NCBI RefSeq assembly: GCF_023715685.1
Contig: NZ_JAMBOQ010000003.1
Location: 496,001 to 560,000, forward strand
Source: Priestia aryabhattai
GTDB taxonomy: Bacteria; Bacillota; Bacilli; Bacillales; Bacillaceae_H
Length of the DNA stretch: 64,000 bases
Direction of reading: 5' to 3'
How positions within the stretch are numbered: position 1 is the first letter of the stretch; every line of letters starts with the position of its first letter. The notes under the pieces are model-generated. The model had not been told where the DNA came from. It searched no databases and saw only the letters and a list, made by a program, of their open reading frames with translations. Below, one piece after another: positions 9,063 through 16,063 of the stretch. The position numbers and the translations under genes are program-made.

Positions 9063-10568
9063 ATGACGAACGAGCTTTCAATGAAGAACATTACAAAAAA
9101 CTTTGGTTCTTTTCAAGCGCTGAACAAAGTTGATTTTACTGTTCAAAAAGGGGAAATCCATGCTTTATTGGGAGCCAATGGTGCCGGTAAAAGTACATTG
9201 ATGAAAATATTGTGCGGAGCTTACGACGAATACGAAGGAAAGATCTACAAAAACGGAGGGGGAATCTCCATTTCTTCTCCTAAAGAAGCTAAGAGCCACG
9301 GCATCGTCATTGTACACCAAGAAGTCGATGTAGCGCTGATTCCTTCGCTATCAGTAGCTGAAAACATTGTGTTAGACGTGCAGGCTTCTAAGAAAAGTAA
9401 GACATTTGTAAACTGGAAATCTATTTATAAAAAAGCGGAAGAAGCTCTTTCTTTACTTGGTTCTTCTCTATCCGTTAGAAAAAATGTCGTTGATCTAACT
9501 CTATCAGAAAAACAGCAGGTGCTTATTGCACGTGCAATTGTACAGAATGTTGACTATTTAATTTTGGATGAACCAACCGCACCTCTTAGTGTGGAAGAGA
9601 CGAAACAATTGTTTTCTGTGATGAGAGAGCTGAAGAAAAGTGGAGTAGGCATTATTTATATTTCACATCGTCTTCAAGAAGTGGTTGATATTTGCGATCG
9701 CTTAACGGTTTTAAAAGACGGACGCTATGTAGCTACAAAAGAAACTTCACATACATCGATTGAAGATGTGATTACGCTCATGTTAGGAACGTCTTCTGTA
9801 AAAAAGTGGTTCAAAAAATCAGTAGGAATTGGAAACGAACTTTTACATGTGGAAGCATTATCTCTTCCAGGGCGCCTTTCTAATATCTCTTTTCATGTAA
9901 AAGAAGGAGAAGTAGTAGGTATTGCTGGGCTTGTGGGAGCAGGGAAAACCGAGCTGTGCCGAAGTCTATTTGGGTTAGAGCAATATGTGAGCGGAAGTGT
10001 TCGGTTAAAAGGCAAGAAACTAAAGTTGAATAAGCAGCCGTATTATTATATTGCACAAGGTCTTTCTCTTGTTCCTGAAGAACGAAGAAAAGAAGGAATT
10101 TTTGTCCATGAATCGATTGCAGATAACTTAGTTTTGCCAAGTCTGTCCCGCTTTACAAATTATTCGTTTCTAAAGCGAGGAAAGATCAAAGAAAAAGCGC
10201 AGAAAACTACTGGGCAAGTTGGCGTAAAGGCTCATTCTATGGCGCAGTCAGTTGGAACGTTAAGCGGTGGAAATCAGCAGAAAGTAGCAATCGGAAAATG
10301 GCTTGTTACGGACTCTAGCGTGCTGTTATTCGATGAACCAACTAAAGGGGTTGATGTCGGCTCCAAGCGAGAGATATTCGACTTAATTACAAATCTTGTG
10401 TCACAGCAAAAAGGAGTTGTTTATGCAACCTGTGAATTCGAGGAGCTGCTAGGGATAGCGGATCGAATTTATGTCATGTACAACGGAAAAATCGTGAAAG
10501 AATTATCCAAAGAAGAAGCAACTAGTGAAAAATTATTTTATTATACAGCAGGAGGAGTAAAAGGATGA
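9063..10568 (+). CDS. Sugar-type ABC transporter ATP-binding protein (duplicated ATPase)
   Basis: A 501-residue RbsA/MglA-type protein with two fused ATPase domains. Domain 1 has Walker A GANGAGKST, a divergent signature LTLSEKQQ and Walker B YLILDEPTAPL. Domain 2 has GLVGAGKT, the signature LSGGNQQK and VLLFDEPTKGVDVG. This architecture is diagnostic for CUT2-class importers of pentoses, AI-2 and nucleosides. GGAGGGAC precedes the start. It overlaps the permease gene by four bases. Confidence 0.92.
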   Translation: MTNELSMKNITKNFGSFQALNKVDFTVQKGEIHALLGANGAGKSTLMKILCGAYDEYEGKIYKNGGGISISSPKEAKSHGIVIVHQEVDVALIPSLSVAENIVLDVQASKKSKTFVNWKSIYKKAEEALSLLGSSLSVRKNVVDLTLSEKQQVLIARAIVQNVDYLILDEPTAPLSVEETKQLFSVMRELKKSGVGIIYISHRLQEVVDICDRLTVLKDGRYVATKETSHTSIEDVITLMLGTSSVKKWFKKSVGIGNELLHVEALSLPGRLSNISFHVKEGEVVGIAGLVGAGKTELCRSLFGLEQYVSGSVRLKGKKLKLNKQPYYYIAQGLSLVPEERRKEGIFVHESIADNLVLPSLSRFTNYSFLKRGKIKEKAQKTTGQVGVKAHSMAQSVGTLSGGNQQKVAIGKWLVTDSSVLLFDEPTKGVDVGSKREIFDLITNLVSQQKGVVYATCEFEELLGIADRIYVMYNGKIVKELSKEEATSEKLFYYTAGGVKG

Positions 10569-11599
10569 GTGCGGAGTATGTAACAGAACCTGTAGCGAAA
10601 CCAAAGAGAAAAATAAGCGTTTTCGACTTTTTTTATAAATATGGGACAGTCTTAATGATTTTTGTCATTATGTTCATTTTTTCCATTGCCACACCTAACT
10701 TTTTGACAGGCGAAAATATTAGTGATATTCTGCGCTCTATTTCCATTGTCACCCTAATAGCGCTTGGTGTAACCATATCGTTAACTGTCAACGGACTTGA
10801 TTTATCTGTAGGGTCTACGGCTGGTTTAGCCACTATTTTATCAGCTTCCATGCTTGTTTTACACAGACAAGAAATTGCAGTCGCTATCATTGTTCCGATT
10901 ATTGCATCGCTTCTCATCGGGTTAGTGAATGCTTTTTTAGTAGTGAAAGTAAAGATTCCTGATATTTTAGCCACTCTTTCTATGATGTTCATCGTACAGG
11001 GGATTTTATTAACGTATACAAAAGGCTCAGCTATTTATACCAATATGCCTTTATCAAGCGGAGAAAGAGCTCCGGGAATTTTTATTCCTTCTTTCCTTGC
11101 ACTGGGGCAAGGTCACCTTCTAGGTATTCCTGTCCCTGTTATCATTATGCTGCTGGCTGTGCTGCTTGTTCATATCGTTTTTTCCTATACAAAGTTTGGG
11201 CGTTTTTTCTACGTAACAGGAGGTAACATAGAAGCTGCAAGACTTTCGGGTGTACCGGTTAATCGTTACCGTATGTATGCCTATATGTTTTCAGGTTTGC
11301 TTGCTGGAATTGGAGGAGTCGTTCTGGCTGCCCGTATTGGAGTAGGAGAAGTGAACGCCGGCTCACCATTTTTAATGGATGCCGTAGCTGCTACATACAT
11401 TGGTTTTTCAGTATTTGGAGCAGGGAAACCGAATGTATTCGGGACGTTGATTGGCTCTATTTTAATTGGTGTACTATTAAACGGATTAACGATGCTAAAT
11501 GTCCCGTACTATATGCAAGATATTATTAAGGGAGCTGTATTAGCAGGAGCCTTGGCTTTAACGTATTACCGCTCGAAACAAACATCTACGGCTGTGTAA
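10565..11599 (+). CDS. Sugar-type ABC transporter permease
   Basis: A 344-residue RbsC-like membrane protein with about 8-10 hydrophobic segments; GLDLSVGSTAGLATI and GGNIEAARLSGVPVNRYR match the conserved parts of BPD_transp_2 permeases, the second probably being the ATPase-contact loop. It completes a binding protein-ATPase-permease importer. An intrinsic terminator overlaps its stop codon. It lies in one row with mtnWXBD, so it may be co-transcribed by readthrough; its substrate is not evident from sequence. Confidence 0.9.
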   Translation: MSAEYVTEPVAKPKRKISVFDFFYKYGTVLMIFVIMFIFSIATPNFLTGENISDILRSISIVTLIALGVTISLTVNGLDLSVGSTAGLATILSASMLVLHRQEIAVAIIVPIIASLLIGLVNAFLVVKVKIPDILATLSMMFIVQGILLTYTKGSAIYTNMPLSSGERAPGIFIPSFLALGQGHLLGIPVPVIIMLLAVLLVHIVFSYTKFGRFFYVTGGNIEAARLSGVPVNRYRMYAYMFSGLLAGIGGVVLAARIGVGEVNAGSPFLMDAVAATYIGFSVFGAGKPNVFGTLIGSILIGVLLNGLTMLNVPYYMQDIIKGAVLAGALALTYYRSKQTSTAV

Positions 11600-11613
11600 A
11601 CAGCCGTTTTTTT
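11588..11613 (+). terminator. Terminator after the ABC permease
   Basis: ACGGCTG and CAGCCGT pair around TGTAAA, followed by a run of seven T. The stop codon lies in the loop. Confidence 0.85.
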
Positions 11614-11684
11614 CGTTTGAAATCGGGAAGAATAAGGAAAAACAATAGTATAGTCCATTATTTATGTAGAAAGAGGGAGTATAG

Positions 11685-13025
11685 ATGAAACGTGTTGTCA
11701 TCATAGGAGGAGTAGCCGCCGGAATGAGCGCAGCTTCACAGCTTCGCCGGATGAAAGAAAAAGAAGAAGTGGAAATCCTTGTGTTTGAAAAAGGTGGAGA
11801 TATCTCTTACAGCGCATGTGGCATGCCTTACTATCTGTCAGGTGTTGTAAAAGAAAAGGACGATTTGATTGCTCGTACGAAACAAGAATTTGAAGAGCGA
11901 AATATCTCCGTCCATCTTTTTCACGAAGTAAAAGAAGTAAATCATACAAAAAAATACATAGTAGCGCAAGATGTAAAGACACACACTGAAAAAGAGATAA
12001 CATATGATGAACTCATCATTGCAACTGGAACATCGGGCGTTAAACCCAATTTTATGACAGATAACATGCCAAATGTATTCACATTAAAATCATTAGAAGA
12101 CAGCGGAAGAATTTATACATATCTACAGGCTCACTCCGTAGAGAAAGTCACCATTATCGGCGGAGGGTACGTCGGAATGGAAGTAGCTGAGGCAATGAAG
12201 GCTTTGGGAAAAGAAGTACGGGTCATCGAGCAGGGAAAGCAGATTCTGTCTATTTTAGATCAAGAAATGGCAGAGCATTTACAAAAGCAGCTAGATGACG
12301 ATATCTTATTTCATTTCGAAGAAGAAGTGGAAGCATTGCTGAATTCAGATGGTTTCGTTACTCAGGTTCAAACAAACCGTCAAACGTATCAAACAGATTT
12401 AGTTATTGTAAATGTAGGAGTTCGTCCGAATACGCAATTCTTAGAGAGAAACGGACTAAGAATGATTGAAAATGGAGCAATTTTAGTAAACCAAAGATTA
12501 GAAACCAACGTGCCTCATATCTATGCAGCAGGGGATTGTGCAACGAGTTATCACCGCGTATTAAAAAAAGATGTTCATATTGCTCTTGGAACCATTGCCA
12601 ATAAGCAAGGAAGGGTTCTTGGTTACCGATTAGGGGGAGAAAATAGAGAATTTCCGGGTGTTGTAGGTACAAGTATTGTCAAAGTGATGGACTATGAAAT
12701 TGGAAAAACCGGCATTTCAGAAAGAGAAGCAAGAGAAAATTCTCTTTTATACAAAGCCATTACAGCAGAGGCTCCGAGTCATGCTTCTTACTATCCAGGA
12801 GCTGAAAAGATCGTCACAAAACTCGTTTACCATCCTGAAACAAAAGAGATTCTGGGGGTTCAAATGATTGGTAAAGAAGGAGTGGCAAAACGAATCGATG
12901 TATTTGCGACAGCTATTACTTGTCACCTCACAACAGATGAAGTAACAATGTTAGATCTTTCGTATGCCCCTCCTTTTGCTACAGTATGGGATGCTGTACA
13001 AATCGCTGCTCAAAAAGCCGAATAA
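11685..13025 (+). CDS. CoA-disulfide reductase-like FAD/NAD(P)H oxidoreductase
   Basis: A 446-residue single-cysteine pyridine-nucleotide disulfide oxidoreductase. VVIIGGVAAGMSAA binds FAD, SYSACGMPYYLSG carries the single redox Cys45 as in CoA-disulfide reductases, VTIIGGGYVGMEVAEA binds NAD(P)H, and YAAGDCA closes the FAD site. The C-terminal dimerization domain contains the tyrosines SHASYYPGA typical of CoADR. Related enzymes include NADH oxidase and persulfide reductases (no rhodanese domain here). It starts 85 bases after the importer and has its own terminator. A role in thiol balance or sulfur handling is inferred. Confidence 0.82.
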   Translation: MKRVVIIGGVAAGMSAASQLRRMKEKEEVEILVFEKGGDISYSACGMPYYLSGVVKEKDDLIARTKQEFEERNISVHLFHEVKEVNHTKKYIVAQDVKTHTEKEITYDELIIATGTSGVKPNFMTDNMPNVFTLKSLEDSGRIYTYLQAHSVEKVTIIGGGYVGMEVAEAMKALGKEVRVIEQGKQILSILDQEMAEHLQKQLDDDILFHFEEEVEALLNSDGFVTQVQTNRQTYQTDLVIVNVGVRPNTQFLERNGLRMIENGAILVNQRLETNVPHIYAAGDCATSYHRVLKKDVHIALGTIANKQGRVLGYRLGGENREFPGVVGTSIVKVMDYEIGKTGISEREARENSLLYKAITAEAPSHASYYPGAEKIVTKLVYHPETKEILGVQMIGKEGVAKRIDVFATAITCHLTTDEVTMLDLSYAPPFATVWDAVQIAAQKAE

Positions 13026-13060
13026 AAAAGTCACCGTCTTTTAAAAGACGGTGACTTTTT
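13025..13060 (+). terminator. Terminator after the CoA-disulfide reductase-like gene
   Basis: A perfect inverted repeat centred at 13042/13043 (GTCACCGTC and GACGGTGAC inside A and T runs) forms a long stem with a T tail. Confidence 0.9.
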
Positions 13061-13062
13061 TA

Positions 13063-13088
13063 TTCGACAAGCAGCATCTTTTGTCGAA
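13063..13088. promoter_or_regulatory. Two inverted Spo0A-box-like cores
   Basis: TTCGACA at 13063-13069 and TGTCGAA at 13082-13088 are exact copies of the Spo0A core (TGNCGAA) in opposite orientation, 12 bases apart, about 180 bases upstream of the spo0E-like gene. Binding is inferred. Confidence 0.4.
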
Positions 13089-13130
13089 AAACAAGTTGTT
13101 AAAAAAAGATAAATAGTATTCCTATAGTAA

Positions 13131-13225
13131 TGTAAGCGCTTTTAAATTCCGACAAAATAATTTTTTTGCAAAAAAAATGTCTATTATTGCGACTCTATTT
13201 ACATATTTAGTAGAATTTGTAATAA
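13131..13225 (+). promoter_or_regulatory. cre-like site and candidate promoter of spo0E-like gene
   Basis: TGTAAGCGCTTTTA at 13131-13144 differs at one position from the CcpA cre consensus. TTTACA (13198-13203) and TAATAA (13220-13225), 16 bases apart, could be the sigma-A promoter of the next gene, about 40 bases before its start. Confidence 0.35.
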
Positions 13226-13265
13226 TGCGTTATAAGCTAATTTCTTTGTCATAGGAGAGGATTTT

Positions 13266-13505
13266 GTGTTTGGAGTGAGAAATAGAACGAAATCAGAAAG
13301 ATTATTAGTGGAAATCGTCCAAAAAAGACAAAAGATGGTGCAGCTCGGAGAAGAAAAAGGTTTGACTAATGAAGAAACCGTTACCTGTAGTCAAGAGCTT
13401 GATCAGCTCTTACTCGTTTATCAAAAGCAGCGTTTAAAAGAAGAGGAAGATAAGACATCGTTTGCAACACTGATTAGCCGCTTTTTATCTTTTTCAAAGC
13501 TCTAA
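13266..13505 (+). CDS. Spo0E-like aspartyl-phosphate phosphatase
   Basis: A 79-residue, mostly helical small protein with the family signature SQELDQLLLVYQ (Ser, Leu, Asp spacing of Spo0E/YisI/YnzD). Such proteins dephosphorylate Spo0A~P and delay sporulation. The start is GTG at 13266, six bases after AGGAGAGG. B. subtilis also keeps spo0E beside the ykr methionine-salvage genes, which supports orthology. The C-terminus is Ser/Phe-rich and may tune stability as in Spo0E, but that is speculative. Confidence 0.75.
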   Translation: MFGVRNRTKSERLLVEIVQKRQKMVQLGEEKGLTNEETVTCSQELDQLLLVYQKQRLKEEEDKTSFATLISRFLSFSKL

Positions 13506-13526
13506 TGTAGGACAAGCATTCGGGAT

Positions 13527-13553
13527 CGGGCAGTAAAACAATTACGCTGCCCG
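13527..13553. repeat. Inverted repeat after spo0E-like gene
   Basis: CGGGCAG and CTGCCCG flank 13 AT-rich bases. There is no T-run directly after it, so it is at most a weak terminator or a transcript-stabilising hairpin between convergent genes. Confidence 0.4.
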
Positions 13554-13569
13554 CGGCCTCTCTTCAGCT

Positions 13570-14301
13570 TTAAAAAATGTTAATTAAAAAAATCATAAAC
13601 AGAATACCAAAAATAAACGAATAAGTAGCAAATTTTTCGTTTCCATCGCCGTGACTTTCCGGAATCAATTCTTTATAAATAATAAAAAGCATGGCTCCAG
13701 CAGCAAAAGCTAATCCATATGAAACGAGAGAATCAACAAAATTAGTTAAATAAAACCCGAGTAAAGACGTTACAATTTCAACGGATCCTGTAAGGGTAGC
13801 AATTAAAAATGCTTTTATTTTACTAATATTTTGCTGAGCTAAAAATAGCGCAACCAACAGTCCTTCAGGTGCATTTTGAAGACCGATTGCAAGGGCGATC
13901 AAGTTCCCTGTATTTTCAACATTTGAAGCGTAGCTAACACCAACAGACAGGCCTTCAGGAAGGTTGTGCAAAGTAATAGCGGAAACAATTAAAAGTGCTT
14001 TTTCATCAAATTGAATGCCGGTTTTAGAATGCTCAAGATCAATGTGAGGAATATTCTGCTCCAAAAGTGTTAATGTTACAACTCCAAGCAGTAAGCCAAT
14101 TGCTAAGGAAAAAAAACCGCCGCTTTGAAGAGATTCTGGAATCAAGCTCATAGTAGAAGCAGCTGTCATAATACCTGCAGTGAGCGCAAGAAGCACATCT
14201 TTCCAGCGATGAGTTAGTTCTTGATTCAAAAACAGAATAGGCAAAGCACCTACTCCAGTCGATAACGCAGAAAGAATGCTTCCAATTAGTACTTCAGTCA
14301 T
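13570..14301 (-). CDS. ZIP family divalent metal transporter
   Basis: A 243-residue membrane protein with about eight hydrophobic helices. TM4 contains the ZIP signature ITLHNLPEGLSVG, and TM5 the QNAPEG motif; together they form the binuclear metal site. ZIP proteins move Zn, Fe or Mn into the cytosol; the metal is not predictable here. The frame extends to 14340, but ATG 14301 with AAAGGAG upstream and the hydrophobic start fits the family better. It is convergent with the Spo0E-like gene. Confidence 0.9.
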   Translation of the reverse strand: MTEVLIGSILSALSTGVGALPILFLNQELTHRWKDVLLALTAGIMTAASTMSLIPESLQSGGFFSLAIGLLLGVVTLTLLEQNIPHIDLEHSKTGIQFDEKALLIVSAITLHNLPEGLSVGVSYASNVENTGNLIALAIGLQNAPEGLLVALFLAQQNISKIKAFLIATLTGSVEIVTSLLGFYLTNFVDSLVSYGLAFAAGAMLFIIYKELIPESHGDGNEKFATYSFIFGILFMIFLINIF

Positions 14302-14426
14302 AAACCGTCTCCTTTTACGTATTCTTCTTTTCATCCTCAATTTACGTCGTTCTTTTAGTGTATGTCTTTTTGTTTTCTATGAGCATGACTATTTTAAAAA
14401 TGAACAGCTTTATGAAAAGACCTTAC

Positions 14427-14461
14427 AAAAAAGTTGAACCAACGAAGGTTCAACTTTTTAG
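14427..14461 (-). terminator. Terminator of DUF4931 gene
   Basis: AAAAAAGTTGAACC and GGTTCAACTTTTTT pair around AACGAA; T-runs are present on both strands. It overlaps the stop codon region of the minus-strand gene. Confidence 0.85.
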
Positions 14462-15231
14462 GTAAAGTACAGCTCCTGAACTTGATTAGCAATTTGCTCA
14501 AGCTTATTGGAAACTTGAGGAATGCCATATCCTACATACAAAGGAGATGTGGCAAAGCGAGGAATAATTTTCGCCGCAATTTTGCCGTTTTTGAGATTAT
14601 AAAAAAATAAGTTGTAGCTCGTGCAGCTACGATGAAAATGGTTTAATAAATAGTGAGCAGCCGTTTGAAGATAATCTGCAAACGCATGCAGCTCTTTGTC
14701 AAGCTGATCCGTTATCACGTTAAATTCAAAAAAGCCCATTCTAGGTTTTACAGATAAATTAAATGTGACGTGTTCATTTTGGGCAATTGTAACTCCTTCA
14801 AACTGCTCTCGATTGACGTTTTCATTTACATCCATCTCATTTAAACCAATAATTTGCATATGAGGATGCCGTAACGATCCTCCAGACATGGGGCCATGGT
14901 TTTTAAAGAAAAGAACAGAAGCATATTCACCGCTGTTCATCATAGATATCCATCGTTCAGTAGCAAAGCTCAGCAAGGTGTACAGATGTTCCTTTGGATA
15001 AATAGATAGTTCTGAAGAACACTCATCGGTCTCAATAATAACCGTTTGATAAGCATCTTGCAGAACCGGAAATTTATTTTTTAGCCAAATGATAGGTCCT
15101 TGTTTTTCAATGATACCTGTGAGAGATTCAACGTCACAAAATGGACAGGGGTTTTGCCGGTTAACGATTGTTTCAGGCTTTTGTGAACCAATCGCGGAAT
15201 TAAATAATAAATGGGTTGGTTTCATAATCAT
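14458..15231 (-). CDS. GalT-like DUF4931 protein
   Basis: A 257-residue protein resembling galactose-1-phosphate uridylyltransferase and HIT-type enzymes. CPFC near residue 29 looks like half of a zinc site, and SLRHPHMQIIG matches the HxHxQ active-site motif of GalT/HIT proteins. Family members in Bacillus are annotated as DUF4931, and I know of no proven substrate. The gene is divergent from the MarR regulator at 15425, across 193 bases that include a 34-bp palindrome. Nucleotidyl-transferase or nucleotide-hydrolase activity is an inference from the motif. Confidence 0.7.
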   Translation of the reverse strand: MIMKPTHLLFNSAIGSQKPETIVNRQNPCPFCDVESLTGIIEKQGPIIWLKNKFPVLQDAYQTVIIETDECSSELSIYPKEHLYTLLSFATERWISMMNSGEYASVLFFKNHGPMSGGSLRHPHMQIIGLNEMDVNENVNREQFEGVTIAQNEHVTFNLSVKPRMGFFEFNVITDQLDKELHAFADYLQTAAHYLLNHFHRSCTSYNLFFYNLKNGKIAAKIIPRFATSPLYVGYGIPQVSNKLEQIANQVQELYFT

Positions 15232-15359
15232 TCACCTTTTTATGTAATGGTCATATGTTTATTGTATTAAAAGCATATGTATAAATCCACTTATATACAT
15301 TTTTTATCAAAAAAATTGTACAAGCGGAGAGAATAACCGACGAAATAAGCCTGCTTTGA

Positions 15360-15388
15360 TTGACTTTGAAGGGAAATTTTAGTATTAT
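15360..15388 (+). promoter_or_regulatory. Promoter of the MarR-family gene
   Basis: TTGACT (15360-15365) and TATTAT (15383-15388) are 17 bases apart. The -10 lies inside the palindromic operator, which predicts repression by steric block. Confidence 0.65.
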
Positions 15389-15411
15389 CTTGATATCAAG
15401 ATAATACTAAA
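15378..15411. promoter_or_regulatory. Perfect 34-bp palindromic operator
   Basis: All 17 base pairs match around the centre 15394/15395; the core is ATCTTGATATCAAGAT. It resembles the TATCTCGA-TCGAGATA type operator that I recall for MhqR in B. subtilis. It overlaps the -10 and ends next to the ribosome site of the MarR gene, so autorepression is likely. Confidence 0.75.
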
Positions 15412-15424
15412 GGAACTGATTAAA

Positions 15425-15895
15425 ATGACGAATGATGTAACTAGAGAAGAGTTAGACCAATCTCTTAAATTATTTATTGTACTATCTCGTGCCAATCGTT
15501 CAATTAATGATCATGTGCATAAATTTATTCAACAGCATGGAATGAATCCAACCGAATTTGCTGTCCTAGAGTTATTGTACCACAAAGGTCAGCAGCCTCT
15601 TCAGCAAATTGGCGGAAAAATTCTATTGGCAAGCGGCAGTATTACGTATGTAGTAGACAAGCTTGAGAAAAAAGGTTTCTTAGAGCGCGTTGCTTGTCCG
15701 AACGATCGCCGTGTAACCTATGCAGCTATCACCAAGCAAGGCAAGGAAATGATTGAAAGCATGTTTCCGAGTCATGAAAAAAGAATTCATGATATTTTAT
15801 CCGTTCTCTCTAGTGAAGAAAAGGAAGTTGCTATTTCGATGCTTAAGAAATTAGGGCATTATGCAGATGAATTTTTACCGGAATCGACTAATTAA
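15425..15895 (+). CDS. MarR family regulator, MhqR-like
   Basis: A 156-residue winged-helix regulator. PTEFAVLELLYHKG, LASGSITYVVDKLEKKGF (recognition helix) and ACPNDRRVTYAAITKQG (wing) cover the MarR DNA-binding domain. The protein resembles B. subtilis MhqR (YkvE), a repressor of quinone-detoxification genes, and occupies the corresponding place between the mtn and que genes. One of its cysteines lies in the wing, and none is near the N-terminus, so OhrR-type peroxide sensing is not indicated. AAAGGAACTG precedes the start. Confidence 0.78.
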   Translation: MTNDVTREELDQSLKLFIVLSRANRSINDHVHKFIQQHGMNPTEFAVLELLYHKGQQPLQQIGGKILLASGSITYVVDKLEKKGFLERVACPNDRRVTYAAITKQGKEMIESMFPSHEKRIHDILSVLSSEEKEVAISMLKKLGHYADEFLPESTN

Positions 15896-15904
15896 TTAAG
15901 GAAA

Positions 15905-15939
15905 AGCTCGTTTGTTTCTGTTGAACAAACGAGTTTTTT
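15905..15939 (+). terminator. Terminator after MarR gene
   Basis: CTCGTTTGTT and AACAAACGAG form a 10-bp stem followed by six T. Confidence 0.9.
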
Positions 15940-16063
15940 CTATGACTTTGTTAATGATAAATCGACATAAAAAATAAAAAGTGACAAAAAATTGAAATTA
16001 ACAGGAATACAGCTAGATAAAAACGAATTAGGTTAAATATAGACCATAGAGGAAGGGGAACGA

